Notes: generated by a model not told the origin, from the letters alone. DNA of 64,000 nucleotides from Pseudomonadota bacterium (GCA_018242365.1 JAFECB010000028.1:1-64000); one strand, 5' to 3'. Positions 37,279 through 46,616 are shown, numbered from the stretch's first letter. Made by a program: numbers and translations.

Positions 37279-38249
37279 GGTGTGTCGTCGTATTGGCCGA
37301 TGGCGAGCTGCAACAAGGTGCGCAATTGCGCGCGCAGCGCCTTCGGTTCGACCAGTTCGACGTCGGCGCCGTAGTGCAGCACGTCCATCAGCAATTCGCG
37401 CGGGTTCGAATACGGCAGCTTCAGTTCATAGCGACCATCGGCCAGGAAGTGGCCTTGCTGCTGCGAATGCCAATGTTCTTCAGCCACCCAGCGTGCTGCC
37501 TTGGCAGAAAATCGCATCGTCGCCCAGCCCTTGGGCGTACCCGAAAAGATGCCGTAGCTGGCCGATAAATGGGCATTGAGATCTGCATCGACGACATCGC
37601 GTGCGTGGCCATCGAGCAGGCGCGCGGCGGCGATCCGGTCGACCGAAAAACTGCGCAGCGCCTCGCGCTCCTCGTCCCAGCAATCGAGGTACCAGTTGTC
37701 GCGGTAATGCGTCAGGCGCTGCGGGCTGACACTGCGATGGGTTTTTTCATCGGTGGAACGGGCGCGATAGTCGAAGCCGAGCCGACGCCGCTCCAGCACC
37801 GCCGAGGCGACGATCCGGAAGGTGTGTTCATCGAGCCGGCGGGTGCGGTGCGGGATCACCCGGATCCGCTCCAGCGGCCAGCGCTTGCCACCCGAATGGG
37901 CGTCCAGCAATTTGTCGATGCGTTGCTGCAGCGGCGCCAGCGCCGCCGACAACATCCCGCCACTGCTGCGCGCCAGCAGTTGCTGCGCGGCGACCAGCGC
38001 GTGCAGCTCTTCCGAACTCAGCCACAGCCCCGGCAATTCGAAGCGTTCCGATTCGGCCTTGTCGTAGCTGAAACCGGCTTCGCCATCGCCGACCACCGGC
38101 GCCATCAAGCCGTCGCGCAGGAAGGCGATGTCGCGGTAGACGGTGGCGCGCGAACAGCCCAGCTCGTCCTGCAAATGGCCAACCGTCACCGGTCGGCGGG
38201 CGGCCTGCAGGGTTCGATGCAGGGCGATGATGCGCTCGTAGCGGTCCAT
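37275..38249 (-). CDS. YafY-family WYL-domain transcriptional regulator
   Basis: 324 residues from ATG 38249 (MDRYERIIALHRTLQAARRPV). HTH of the DeoR type (TVGHLQDELGCSRATVYRDIAFLRD) followed by a WYL domain (RLTHYRDNWYLDCWDEERE) and the WCX C-terminal extension. WYL domains bind nucleic acid or nucleotide ligands. Divergent from a beta-barrel gene at 38343 and coupled to the patatin gene, which it may control. Confidence 0.92.
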   Translation of the reverse strand: MDRYERIIALHRTLQAARRPVTVGHLQDELGCSRATVYRDIAFLRDGLMAPVVGDGEAGFSYDKAESERFELPGLWLSSEELHALVAAQQLLARSSGGMLSAALAPLQQRIDKLLDAHSGGKRWPLERIRVIPHRTRRLDEHTFRIVASAVLERRRLGFDYRARSTDEKTHRSVSPQRLTHYRDNWYLDCWDEEREALRSFSVDRIAAARLLDGHARDVVDADLNAHLSASYGIFSGTPKGWATMRFSAKAARWVAEEHWHSQQQGHFLADGRYELKLPYSNPRELLMDVLHYGADVELVEPKALRAQLRTLLQLAIGQYDDTP

Positions 38250-38342
38250 GCCCTGATTATGCGACAGCCTCGCTGGGGCCGCAGGAGCGGGCTGACCAGG
38301 ATGGCTTGCTACAATCGCAAACCCGCTCCACGCGGTTCCACC

Positions 38343-38981
38343 ATGCTCGCCCTGCCCGTGCTGATCGCGGCAATTGCCCTGCCGCCTGCCATCGCTGCCG
38401 AGTCTCCGCCGCCGATCCTGCAACCGGAGATCGTGGCGCGCCTGCTCGATCCGCCGACCTGCCTGCAGGCCGACTGCCTGGGCGGTGAATGGGTGATCGC
38501 GGCGATGCCGAGCATTCCGGCCGGGCAACGTCGGATCGATGGCAGCAGCCTGCCCGGTGGTGGTGGCCGGTTGCGACTGCCGGGCAGCCAGCGCAACTGG
38601 ATCAAGGCACGCGGCAGCAATGCTCGCGTCGGCCTGCAATACGGCGAGCAGATGCTGAAGACCGCCGATACCAGCGTCAGTGTGGCGATGGAAACCGGCT
38701 ATCGCCTGCAGGGCTATGCCGACGATGGCACCGTCGGCACCGGGCCGGTGCTGCGCGGACAGTTCAGCTGGAGCCAGGTGCTGGGGCCGCGCACCCGGCT
38801 GGCGCAAACCACCCGACTGGAAGCAGGCGAGCATGGCGCGTACCTGCGCAACACCCTGTCGCTGGATGTGCGTCTGTGGCCGCAGTGGACGCTGGGTGCA
38901 GGCGTCGAAACCCGCCGCGACAGCAGCGTGACCTCGCGCAATCAGACCGATGCGACGGTGAAGCTGCGTTATCTGTTCTGA
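38343..38981 (+). CDS. Outer-membrane beta-barrel protein, DUF481-like
   Basis: 212 residues with a signal peptide (MLALPVLIAAIALPPAIAAE). The second half consists of alternating amphipathic strands (DTSVSVAMETGYRLQGY, GQFSWSQVLGPRTRLAQTTRLEAG, LSLDVRLWPQWTLGAGVETRRD) and ends in Phe (VKLRYLF), the usual outer-membrane insertion signal. It resembles YdiY/DUF481 barrels, although shorter. The N-terminal Cys pair (PPTCLQADCLGG) may form a disulfide. Confidence 0.75.
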   Translation: MLALPVLIAAIALPPAIAAESPPPILQPEIVARLLDPPTCLQADCLGGEWVIAAMPSIPAGQRRIDGSSLPGGGGRLRLPGSQRNWIKARGSNARVGLQYGEQMLKTADTSVSVAMETGYRLQGYADDGTVGTGPVLRGQFSWSQVLGPRTRLAQTTRLEAGEHGAYLRNTLSLDVRLWPQWTLGAGVETRRDSSVTSRNQTDATVKLRYLF

Positions 38982-38996
38982 TTCCGTCGACGACAA

Positions 38997-39911
38997 TCAC
39001 AGGCCGTCGATCAATACCCGCGCACCTTGCGCCAACAACGCCTCCGCGACGCGCAGACCCAGTGCGTCCGGCGCTTCGGCAGCGCCGCCTGCTTCGGCAC
39101 GCACGCTGCGACCATCGGCCACCGCGCCCACCAGGCCCTGCAACAGCAGCTGCGAGCCTTCGCGCCGGGCCAATGCCGCCACCGGCACATGGCAGCTGCC
39201 GTGCAGAGCGCGGTTCATCGCCCGCTCGGCTGCCACGCAGCTGCGGGTCTCGGCATCATCCAGCGCCGCGCACAAGGCCTGCGTTTGCGGGTCATCGCTG
39301 CGGCATTCGATGGCGATCGCGCCCTGTGCAGGCGCGGGCAGCCACGCCGGGGCATCCAACCGCGCACGGATGCGTTCGCCGAAACCGAGCCGTTGCAGAC
39401 CGGCGCAGGCCAGCACGATGGCATCAAACTCGCCGGCGTCGAGCTTGGCCAGCCGCGTATTGACGTTGCCGCGCAAGTCACGCAGTTGCAGGTCCGGCCG
39501 CGATGCGCGCAATTGCGCCTGCCGTCGCAATGACGACGTACCGACGCAAGCACCCGCCGGCAAGGCAGCGAGATCAGCGTAATGATTGCTGACGAAGGCA
39601 TCGGCCGGATCGCCGCGGGCGAGGATCGCCGCCAGCGCGAAGCCCGGCTCCAGCTCCATCGGCACGTCCTTGAGCGAGTGCACCGCGCAATCCGCCTCAC
39701 CGCGCTGCATCGCCAGTTCGAGCTCCTTCAGGAACAAGCCCTTGCCGCCGATCGCCGCCAGTGAGCGGTCGAGGATCTCGTCACCGCGCGTGGAGAGCGG
39801 CACCAAGGCCACCTGCAAGCCGGGATGGGCTTCGCGCAGGCGGGTGGCGACGTGCTCGGTCTGCCAGAGGGCGAGCTGGCTCTTGCGGGTGGCGATGCGC
39901 AGCGTGGTCAT
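38997..39911 (-). CDS. hemC: Porphobilinogen deaminase (hydroxymethylbilane synthase)
   Basis: 304 residues. Conserved [21 protein letters not shown], the catalytic Asp region [11 protein letters not shown], and [12 protein letters not shown] whose Cys carries the dipyrromethane cofactor. Polymerises four porphobilinogen units in tetrapyrrole synthesis. It follows algR with 55 bp between, an arrangement shared with Pseudomonas. Confidence 0.97.
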   Translation of the reverse strand: MTTLRIATRKSQLALWQTEHVATRLREAHPGLQVALVPLSTRGDEILDRSLAAIGGKGLFLKELELAMQRGEADCAVHSLKDVPMELEPGFALAAILARGDPADAFVSNHYADLAALPAGACVGTSSLRRQAQLRASRPDLQLRDLRGNVNTRLAKLDAGEFDAIVLACAGLQRLGFGERIRARLDAPAWLPAPAQGAIAIECRSDDPQTQALCAALDDAETRSCVAAERAMNRALHGSCHVPVAALARREGSQLLLQGLVGAVADGRSVRAEAGGAAEAPDALGLRVAEALLAQGARVLIDGL

Positions 39912-39966
39912 GTCGGCATTATCGCCGCCCGCGCCATTACCTGCGCGCGAATCAGCCGGTGATGCA

Positions 39967-40725
39967 TCACAAATGCCGCAAGGAATCCCGCAACTGGGTC
40001 AGGCAGCGGCGGCTGATTTCCAGCGGGGTATCGACATGGCGCAGCACCGCATGCACGCTGCCATCGGGGGAACGCCGCAGCTCGGCGATCTCGTCGCGTG
40101 CCACCAGGCAGTTGCGGTGGATGCGCACGAAACGTTCGGCAAATTCGGTTTCCAGCGATTTCAGTGATTCTTCGATCAAATCCTCGCCGCGCGCGTGGTG
40201 GACGGCGACGTATTTCTCGTCGGCTTGCAGGTAGCGAATGTCCTCGACGGGGATCAAGCGCAGGCTGCCGCGCAGGCGCGCAGCGAGATGGGTGCGCGCG
40301 GCAGTCTGGCCCTCACCCTTCTGTTCGCGGCCACGTCCGGCAAGGAAGGTGCGCACCTTGTCGAGCGCGGCGACCAGCCGCTCGGCGCGCACCGGCTTGA
40401 CCAGATAATCGATCGCCTGCGCCTCGAAGGCGGAGAGTGCGTGGGCGTCATACGCCGTGCAAAACACCACCGCCGGCGGCGCATCGAGCTGTGCAAGCTG
40501 GCGCGCGGTTTCCAGCCCGTCCATGCCGGGCATGGAAATATCCAGCAACACCAGATCCGGCGCGGCCTCTGCGCATGCCGCCAGTGCCGACGGGCCATCA
40601 CCCGCCTCACCACTGACCGTGACGCCCGCTTGCGCATCGAGCAGGGCACGCAGCCGCACACGTGCCAGTGGTTCGTCATCGACGATCATCACCTGCATCG
40701 ATGCGTGCACCGCCGCTGCCTCCAT
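39967..40725 (-). CDS. algR: LytTR response regulator AlgR
   Basis: 252 residues from 40725, or about 243 from the ATG at 40698 ([20 protein letters not shown]), which matches other AlgR proteins better. Receiver domain with phospho-acceptor Asp in [13 protein letters not shown] and Lys in [12 protein letters not shown], then a LytTR DNA-binding domain ([33 protein letters not shown]). The cognate AlgZ-type kinase is not adjacent; a carboxylesterase gene lies upstream instead. Confidence 0.92.
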   Translation of the reverse strand: MEAAAVHASMQVMIVDDEPLARVRLRALLDAQAGVTVSGEAGDGPSALAACAEAAPDLVLLDISMPGMDGLETARQLAQLDAPPAVVFCTAYDAHALSAFEAQAIDYLVKPVRAERLVAALDKVRTFLAGRGREQKGEGQTAARTHLAARLRGSLRLIPVEDIRYLQADEKYVAVHHARGEDLIEESLKSLETEFAERFVRIHRNCLVARDEIAELRRSPDGSVHAVLRHVDTPLEISRRCLTQLRDSLRHL

Positions 40726-40785
40726 CGCGTGGTCTCCCCGCCAGCGAACCCTGTCGCCGATGTTAGCCGGGTCGCTTCGTCGGCG

Positions 40786-41493
40786 TCATCCAGCCGTCGC
40801 AAGCCGTGCCGTCATCCAATCCGCCAGATCGGCGATCTCCTCCCCGCAAACCTGATGCTGCATCGGATAGTGATGCCAATCCACGCCGAAGCCGAGTGCA
40901 CGCATCGTCTTCATCGAGGCATCGCCCGCCGCGGCCGGCACCACCGGGTCGAACAGGCCGTGAGCCATGAACAGCGGCTGCGAATTCGCTTCCGGATGCA
41001 GTGCCGCCTGCGCCTGTTCGGCCGTCATCGGCAAATAGGTAGACAACGCAATCAGCCCCGCCAGCGGCGACTTGCGCGCAAGCCCGGTGCTGAGCGTCAC
41101 CGCGCCACCCTGCGAGAACCCGACCAGCAACACGCGCTTCGGCGGCACGCCAAGCTCGCCTTCGCGTGCGATCAAGGCCTCGACCTGCGCCACCGATTCG
41201 GCCACGCCGGCACGATCCGCGCGCTGCGCCAGATCGCCGAACTCGAAACTGGTGATGTCATACCACGCCCGCATCCGCATCCCGCCATTGATCGTCACCG
41301 GTCGCACCGGCGCATGCGGGAACACGAAGCGCAGCGCCGGCCAATCGCGACGCACCAGCTCCGGCACGATCGGCGCAAAGTCGTTGCCATCGGCACCCAG
41401 GCCATGCAGCCACAACACCGTCCATTGCGGGTTGGTGCCGGTTTCGTGTTCAACCGTGTCCAGCAGCATGCGCGGTTCTCCGTAGGCAGGCAT
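40786..41493 (-). CDS. Carboxylesterase/acyl-protein thioesterase-like hydrolase
   Basis: 235 residues; ATG 41469 (MLLDTVEHETG) is an alternative start. Alpha/beta hydrolase with VLWLHGLGADGNDF (oxyanion loop), the nucleophile elbow VGFSQGGAVTL, Asp in MAHGLFDPVVP and a final His in WHHYPMQHQVCGEE. This is the phospholipase/carboxylesterase group of Pseudomonas EstB. Probably cytoplasmic. Confidence 0.92.
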   Translation of the reverse strand: MPAYGEPRMLLDTVEHETGTNPQWTVLWLHGLGADGNDFAPIVPELVRRDWPALRFVFPHAPVRPVTINGGMRMRAWYDITSFEFGDLAQRADRAGVAESVAQVEALIAREGELGVPPKRVLLVGFSQGGAVTLSTGLARKSPLAGLIALSTYLPMTAEQAQAALHPEANSQPLFMAHGLFDPVVPAAAGDASMKTMRALGFGVDWHHYPMQHQVCGEEIADLADWMTARLATAG

Positions 41494-41532
41494 GCAGTGT
41501 AGCGGTGGCTGGTTTGCTCGCCTCGGTGCGCG

Positions 41533-42333
41533 TCAATGCCCCCGCTGTGCGGCACGCTGCGGGAACAACACAATCGCGACGACGATGAAGGCAAGCAGGG
41601 CCAGCGTGGCCCCGGCGCGGCTCAGGTCCAGTCCGCCTTGTGCCAGCGGCTTGTCGAGGAAATCCCCCAATACCGCACCCAGTGGCCGGGTGAGGATGAA
41701 GGCCGCCCAGAACAGCAGGGTGAGCGATGCCTTGCGGGTGACATGCAGGGCGGCCACCAGGGCCAGCGCACCACCGAATACCAGCATGCCGCCTGCATAG
41801 CCCAGCCCACGGGTGTCGGCGACCCAGTCACCGATGGCGGTTCCCAGGGTTTGCGAACACATGATGGTCAGCCAGTAGAAACCTTCCGCACGCGGGGAAT
41901 CCACGCTGGCTACTGCCACCGAGCCCAGCGTGCGCTTCCACGCCCACAGCGCGCCCAGCACCAGTGCCAGCAGGATGGCCGAACCACCGCTGTAGCCGAT
42001 CCCCAGCGAGCGGTCGGCGAAATCCGCCAGCGTGGTGCCGACCGTGGTGCTGGCGAGGATCGCGAACCAGTACAGCCACGGATTGAAGCGCCGCGCCTGA
42101 ATCTGCAGCCCGACCGCAAAGAGGAACACCGCAGCGAAAATCCCGGTGCCGATCAGGTAGCCATTGGCGACCGGGTGCGCCGTGGTCTCGCCCAGCCACG
42201 ACATCGTCACTGCATCACCACCGGTTTCACCCAGCGTGGTCGCGGCGATCTTGATCAACCAGAACAACAAGGTCACCGCCGGCACTTTGGCCAGTGCGGT
42301 GTTTGCGGTCGTGTCGGCATCCGATTGTGTCAT
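41533..42333 (-). CDS. COG4705 family integral membrane protein
   Basis: 266 residues from ATG 42333. About eight hydrophobic helices, in two similar halves each with a TTxGxxxxDW/F motif (VGTTLADFADRSLGIGYSGG, LGTAIGDWVADTRGLGYAGG and, later, LGAVLGDFLDKPLAQGG). The repeated G-T-x-x-(A/G)-D pattern suggests an internally duplicated transporter. Members often stand beside two-component systems; here one starts 467 bp away on the other strand. Substrate unknown. Confidence 0.85.
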   Translation of the reverse strand: MTQSDADTTANTALAKVPAVTLLFWLIKIAATTLGETGGDAVTMSWLGETTAHPVANGYLIGTGIFAAVFLFAVGLQIQARRFNPWLYWFAILASTTVGTTLADFADRSLGIGYSGGSAILLALVLGALWAWKRTLGSVAVASVDSPRAEGFYWLTIMCSQTLGTAIGDWVADTRGLGYAGGMLVFGGALALVAALHVTRKASLTLLFWAAFILTRPLGAVLGDFLDKPLAQGGLDLSRAGATLALLAFIVVAIVLFPQRAAQRGH

Positions 42334-42799
42334 GACCGAATTCAGGATATCGCGGTGTTGAGTCGCAGGAAAATGCGACCTTGCCCGAGGCTGGAAGTGG
42401 AAGTTTCCCTTGGGTTGCACGGAGCCACCCCCCCCTGGATTATCAGTTTGCTGATCGGTCGGAAATTGCTGCGGCGCTGATCTCAAACGTCATCGTCGAG
42501 GTACCGATCACGGGCCCACCAGGCCATCAGCACGAACAGCAGACTCCAGAAAACATGCAGGCATGCCCTGCCGACGCGCGCGAGGGGGTGCAGGGGCTGG
42601 CTTGGAATCGACATGGACACACTCATCCCCGGCTCCGGGTGGGTGGCAATGGCAAGTGGAAAGAACGATTTCGGCGGCAGGCGGGTCTGACCATGCCGTG
42701 CAGCCTGCGATGTGCATGGCTAAGACTTCCTCAGCCAATTCTCAGGCGCTCGTTAACATGTGGTTCGCCACTCTTGTCCAGCCTTGAATAGCGCCCAAG
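42334..42799. other. Divergent region between COG4705 and the two-component system
   Basis: Should contain promoters for both directions. A 47-codon minus-strand frame (42483-42626) is the only plausible gene in it; the other open frames overlap each other and lack a credible start. A run of C at 42430-42436 marks a non-coding stretch. Confidence 0.5.
42483..42626 (-). CDS. Candidate 47-residue single-helix membrane protein
   Basis: ATG 42626 is preceded by CCGGAGCCGGGG, a possible ribosome site, and encodes MSVSMSIPSQ..., one membrane helix (HVFWSLLFVLMAWW) and a charged end (ARDRYLDDDV). The hydrophobic core followed by an acidic tail looks like a genuine small protein, but nothing else supports it. 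The next gene in the same direction is COG4705, 150 bp further. Confidence 0.45.
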   Translation of the reverse strand: MSVSMSIPSQPLHPLARVGRACLHVFWSLLFVLMAWWARDRYLDDDV

Positions 42800-43489
42800 A
42801 TGCCGCCGACGCCTTCAACCACCCTGAGGATTCTGCTGATCGAGGATCAGCGCGACATTGCGGCCAACATCTGGGATTTCCTCGAAAGCCGGGGTCACGA
42901 GATGGACCACTGCCCGGATGGTGTGTCCGGCCTGGAGCGCGCTCTGCACGGAAACTTCGACGTGGTCGTGCTGGACCTTGGCCTGCCTCGCATGGATGGG
43001 CTTGAGCTTTGCCACCACCTGCGTGAAGCCGGCCGAGGTGTTCCGGTGTTGATGCTGACGGCGCGCGACACACTGGAAGACAAGCTGCGCGGGTTCGCCG
43101 AAGGCGCTGACGATTATCTGGTGAAACCCTTTGCCATGCGTGAACTGGAGGCGCGCCTCCGCGCCATTTGCCGACGCCACAATCCGATGGAAGCAGCACC
43201 GGCGTTTGCCGGTCTGGCCTTCGATCCGCGCACCATGACCGCATGGCGCGGCGGTCGCCGCATCCCGTTGCCCCGCCTGCAGGGTGTGCTCCTGGGTGTA
43301 CTGCTGCGGGAAGCACCACGCATTGTTTCCCATGCGACGTTGATTGGTGCGGCCTGGGGAGAAGATGGGGCGGACACGGCCGCCCTGCAGACGCAGATTT
43401 ACGAATTGCGCAATGCCGTTGACAAACCATTCGACACGCCCTTGCTGCATTCGGTGCGTGGCGTGGGCTACCGCCTGGTGGAACCATGA
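42800..43489 (+). CDS. OmpR/PhoB-family response regulator
   Basis: 229 residues. Receiver domain with the acidic pocket LIEDQRD, phospho-acceptor Asp59 (VVVLDLGLPRMDG), Thr in MLTARD and Lys in DDYLVKPF, then a winged-helix domain (residues 130-229) ending HSVRGVGYRLVEP. Its stop overlaps the kinase gene by 4 bases. Target genes are not visible; the divergent COG4705 gene is a candidate. Confidence 0.93.
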   Translation: MPPTPSTTLRILLIEDQRDIAANIWDFLESRGHEMDHCPDGVSGLERALHGNFDVVVLDLGLPRMDGLELCHHLREAGRGVPVLMLTARDTLEDKLRGFAEGADDYLVKPFAMRELEARLRAICRRHNPMEAAPAFAGLAFDPRTMTAWRGGRRIPLPRLQGVLLGVLLREAPRIVSHATLIGAAWGEDGADTAALQTQIYELRNAVDKPFDTPLLHSVRGVGYRLVEP

Positions 43490-44694
43490 TGCGAAGACCC
43501 ATTCCACTGCGGCTGCGTTTCGGTCTGTTGGCCATGCTGCTGGGCCTGGCCTTGTCGAGTCTGGCGTCGCTGGAATTGCTTGCGGCCGCCGAGGAATACG
43601 AGAGCATCATCTCGACCGAGCTCCTGCGTGGGCAGGCCGAGGATTACGCACGCTTGCTGGCCGGTGGCACGCCCAGCGCCTTGCCGCGCACCCAGCGCCT
43701 GCGTGGATATCGCATCGACGATCCCGCGCTTCCGCAAGCCTATGCCGCGCTGCCCCTTGGCATGAGCGAAGATCCGGACAACGAGAACAGCCACATCGGC
43801 GTGTTCGATACCCGTGCGGGGCGGTTGGTATTCATCATCGATCTGGGTGATATCGAGGCCAGGGAGCGCCACCAGAACCGATTGATGGTGCTGGTGACTG
43901 CGTTGGGTACGGCGCTTTCAGGCTGGCTGGGCTGGCTGCTTGCAGGCGTGGCGGTGAAGCCGGTACGAAAGTTGGCGGAAGGCGTCGAAGCACTACCCGT
44001 GCAACCCCGCCCGACCCATCTTGCCGACCAGGTCAGCCACGATGCCCTGGGTCGTCTGGCGAGAGCCATTGATGGCTATCAAGCCCGCCTGGTCGATGCC
44101 GACGCGAACGAACAGGCGTTCCTGGCGGATGCCAGCCATGAGTTGCGTACACCCTTGGCGGTCATCCAGGGCGCAGTGGAAGTGCTGCAGGACGATGTCA
44201 ACGCCACGCCGGCACAGCGCAAACGGCTTGCCAGGGTGGAACGCGGTGTTGTCGAGATGCGACGCCTGCTGGAGGCGATGCTGGCAGCTGCGCGACGCAA
44301 GCCGCTGCAAGCCGAATCCGTCGATGTCGCAACTTTGATGCGCGACGCCGCGGAAGCGGCGAGCGATGGTCATGGCGATGATGTGACAGTGATTGCGGGC
44401 ACATATTCCCTGCACACCGAGCCCCGCGAAGCCATCCTGTTGCTGGCAGGTTTGATCCGGCGTCTGCGGCATACGCGGTCAGGCCCATTGCAGATGGAGC
44501 AACTTGACGACCAGATCACGCTTCGAATCATCGAGCCGGAACCTTCTGGACCAGCGCTCGTCAACGCGCGAGCCGACACTTGCACCGGAACCGCACTGCT
44601 GGATCGGCTGGCCGCACGCCTGGGCTGGCGGGTGGCTTTTGTGTCGGCAACACAGGTCGTGATCATGACGGGCGAAGAGCCGTCAAATCAATGA
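43486..44694 (+). CDS. Sensor histidine kinase with degenerate ATPase domain
   Basis: 402 residues: first membrane helix (about 12-34), periplasmic loop of about 95 residues, second helix (about 135-158), HAMP-like linker, then a HisKA domain with phospho-acceptor His218 in DASHELRTPLAVI. The part after residue 275 should be the HATPase domain, but the N-box asparagine (expected in LLxNLLxNA, here LLAGLIRRLRHT), the DxGxG box (here EPEPSG) and the GLGL box (here TGTALL) are all missing. It may rely on another kinase, act as a phosphatase or serve as a scaffold. Confidence 0.88.
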   Translation: MMRRPIPLRLRFGLLAMLLGLALSSLASLELLAAAEEYESIISTELLRGQAEDYARLLAGGTPSALPRTQRLRGYRIDDPALPQAYAALPLGMSEDPDNENSHIGVFDTRAGRLVFIIDLGDIEARERHQNRLMVLVTALGTALSGWLGWLLAGVAVKPVRKLAEGVEALPVQPRPTHLADQVSHDALGRLARAIDGYQARLVDADANEQAFLADASHELRTPLAVIQGAVEVLQDDVNATPAQRKRLARVERGVVEMRRLLEAMLAAARRKPLQAESVDVATLMRDAAEAASDGHGDDVTVIAGTYSLHTEPREAILLLAGLIRRLRHTRSGPLQMEQLDDQITLRIIEPEPSGPALVNARADTCTGTALLDRLAARLGWRVAFVSATQVVIMTGEEPSNQ

Positions 44695-44726
44695 ACACTC
44701 CACTCTCCTCACCTGCTGGAGGAAGC

Positions 44727-45155
44727 ATGTTGGACTCCTGGTTCCTCTGGGCGCTGCTGGCGGCGGTATTCGCCGCGCTGACCGCGATCTTTGCCAAGCT
44801 CGGCCTGGTCGGGGTGAATTCCGATTACGCCACCCTGATCCGCACCGCCATGATTCTCGTCGTTCTCGGTGGCTTCGTGGCCGCCACCGACAAGTGGACG
44901 GACCCGACCACACTGTCGCCACGTGTCTGGGTGTTTCTCGCCCTCTCTGCGCTCGCCACCGGAGTTTCGTGGGTGTGCTATTTCCGCGCCTTGCAGATAG
45001 GTGAAGCATCACAAGTCGCCGCGGTGGACAAGGCCAGCGTGCTGCTGGTGGCGGTGTTCGCGGTGCTGTTGCTGGGTGAGCGCCCTTCGCTGAAGGATTG
45101 GCTGGGAATCGCATTGGTGGCCGCCGGCGTGCTGGTGCTGGCTTGGCGGCGCTGA
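44727..45155 (+). CDS. EamA-family (DMT) single-domain transporter
   Basis: 142 residues from ATG 44727, chosen for the strong TGGAGGAA ribosome site; a Met at 44691 has none. One EamA domain with five predicted helices (WFLWALLAAVFAALTAIFAKLGLV; ATGVSWVCYFRALQIGEASQVAAVDKASVLLVAVFAVLLLGERPS). Single-domain members dimerise to export small metabolites. It starts 33 bp after the kinase gene. Confidence 0.9.
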   Translation: MLDSWFLWALLAAVFAALTAIFAKLGLVGVNSDYATLIRTAMILVVLGGFVAATDKWTDPTTLSPRVWVFLALSALATGVSWVCYFRALQIGEASQVAAVDKASVLLVAVFAVLLLGERPSLKDWLGIALVAAGVLVLAWRR

Positions 45156-46082
45156 TCAGTCGCCCTCGTCCTCATCACCACGTCCGCGCACCTTGCCTGG
45201 CCCCACGCCCTCCACGCGCTTGAAGAAACGCCGAAATGCCGCTTCGCTCTGGTAGCCGAGCATTTCGGCGACGGCTGCTACCGAGAAGCGGCGGTTCTTC
45301 AGCAATCGCCGTGCTTCCGTGGCCCGCCAATGGGCCAGGTACTGGATCGGCGGCTGGCCGACGGTGGTGGTGAACAACTCGGCGAAGGCGGTGCGCGACA
45401 TGCCGGCCTCGTGCGCCATCGACTGGATCGTCCAATCATCGCCGGGGCGCGCATGCACCGCCGACAGCGCGCGCGAAAGGCGCACATCGGTCAATGCCGC
45501 CAGCAAGCCACGCGGACGCTCTGCACTGCGTACGTATTCGCATACCGCCATCGTGAACAGGGAATCGGCCAATTTGTTCTGCACCAGTTGCCGGCCCCAG
45601 CGGCGGTCGCGGCTGGTTTCGACCAGCATCGCCGCAATCTGGCGGAAGCCCGCGCTGCTCTCGTCGGTGCGCACCACGAAGCAGGCCGGCAGGGCGGAAA
45701 AAATCGGATTGCTGTTGCCGGTGATGAACTCCAGCTCCCCGCACAGCATCGCCGTGTCACCGGGATCCGCAGGTTCGGGTCGATGCGCATCCGGATGCGC
45801 GGACAACAAATGGCGCGCGCCGGACGGAAACACGATCAAATCGCCACAGCCCAGGTGCAGCGGCGTATCCAGCGCCGGCCCACTGACCCAGCATTCGCCC
45901 TCGGTGAGCAAGTGGAACTGACCGAAATGGGTGGCCGGTTCCTGGTCATACCAGCTGCCGCAGTAACGCACGTCGGCGGTGATCTCCACCCGCATGCGGT
46001 ACGCACCGAGCACGGTTTCGAGCACGCGGTCGCGGTCGTCATCCAGCGAGGTAATGGCAGGCGTGGTGTCCACGGCTTGCAT
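45156..46082 (-). CDS. AraC-family regulator with cupin_6 domain
   Basis: 308 residues from ATG 46082. N-terminal cupin_6-type ligand-binding domain (about 20-190: CGSWYDQEPATHFGQFHLLTEGEC, LGCGDLIVFPSGARH), then the two AraC helix-turn-helix motifs (MAHEAGMSRTAFAELFTTTVG and VAEMLGYQSEAAFRRFFKRVEGVGPGKVR). The acidic tail GRGDEDEGD is unusual. It is divergent from the bufferin precursor gene with 211 bp between, so it may control that locus. It converges with the EamA transporter, whose stop is adjacent. Confidence 0.9.
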   Translation of the reverse strand: MQAVDTTPAITSLDDDRDRVLETVLGAYRMRVEITADVRYCGSWYDQEPATHFGQFHLLTEGECWVSGPALDTPLHLGCGDLIVFPSGARHLLSAHPDAHRPEPADPGDTAMLCGELEFITGNSNPIFSALPACFVVRTDESSAGFRQIAAMLVETSRDRRWGRQLVQNKLADSLFTMAVCEYVRSAERPRGLLAALTDVRLSRALSAVHARPGDDWTIQSMAHEAGMSRTAFAELFTTTVGQPPIQYLAHWRATEARRLLKNRRFSVAAVAEMLGYQSEAAFRRFFKRVEGVGPGKVRGRGDEDEGD

Positions 46083-46293
46083 CCTAGGCCAGCCCGGCGA
46101 CAGCGGCCATGTCCGCGCCGCCGCCATTCCATGCGCAAGCGTCCGCGTCGTGCAGCAGCCGGACGCTTGGGCATATTGGCTGAACGTGCGGGGATGGCGC
46201 TGCCGCCGACATTGGACTGAAATACGCTTGCGCCGCAAACCTCCCCCATGCGGTGCCCGAACGATCCGCCACTCCCAATCCAAGGACTCCCGC

Positions 46294-46608
46294 ATGAATA
46301 CCAAAACCACCAAGCCCGCCGTCATGTCCGGCTTCTCGCTGGCGATCGCCGCCGCCGCCCTGTTCGCCGGCGCCCCTGCCGCCCAGGCCGGCAATCCCGC
46401 CGCCAGCGGCAGCGCGCAGATGGGCCATTGCATGGGCGCCAATGCCTGCAAGGGCCAGAGCGCCTGCAAGACCGCCAGCAATGCCTGCAAGGGCCAGAAC
46501 GCGTGCAAGGGCCAGGGCTTCACCATGACCACCGCCCCCGCCTGCAAGACCGCCGGAGGTCGCTTCGAAATGCCGAAGCCCGCCAGCAACGCCGCCCAGC
46601 AGGGTTGA
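46294..46608 (+). CDS. Bufferin-type RiPP precursor (BufA2-like)
   Basis: 104 residues. A signal peptide (residues 1-32, LAIAAAALFAGAPAAQAG) is followed by a short Gly/Ala/Ser-rich segment with six cysteines: GHCMG, NACKGQ, SACKT, NACKGQ, NACKGQ and PACKT. Repeated NACKGQ is the hallmark of BufA2-type bufferins, periplasmic metallophore peptides whose cysteines are converted to thiooxazole-type rings by an MNIO enzyme and which bind copper. Leader processing here would be by signal peptidase, as in other bufferins. The maturase genes follow on the same strand after a hairpin. Which cysteines are modified cannot be told. Confidence 0.88.
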   Translation: MNTKTTKPAVMSGFSLAIAAAALFAGAPAAQAGNPAASGSAQMGHCMGANACKGQSACKTASNACKGQNACKGQGFTMTTAPACKTAGGRFEMPKPASNAAQQG

Positions 46609-46616
46609 TGCGTTCA

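Noticed and set aside
42508..42738. A 76-codon minus-strand frame overlapping the 47-codon candidate
   Set aside because: Its translation (MAEEVLAMHIAGCTAW...) is Cys/Pro-rich and without a ribosome site; the other frame has a membrane helix and a better start.
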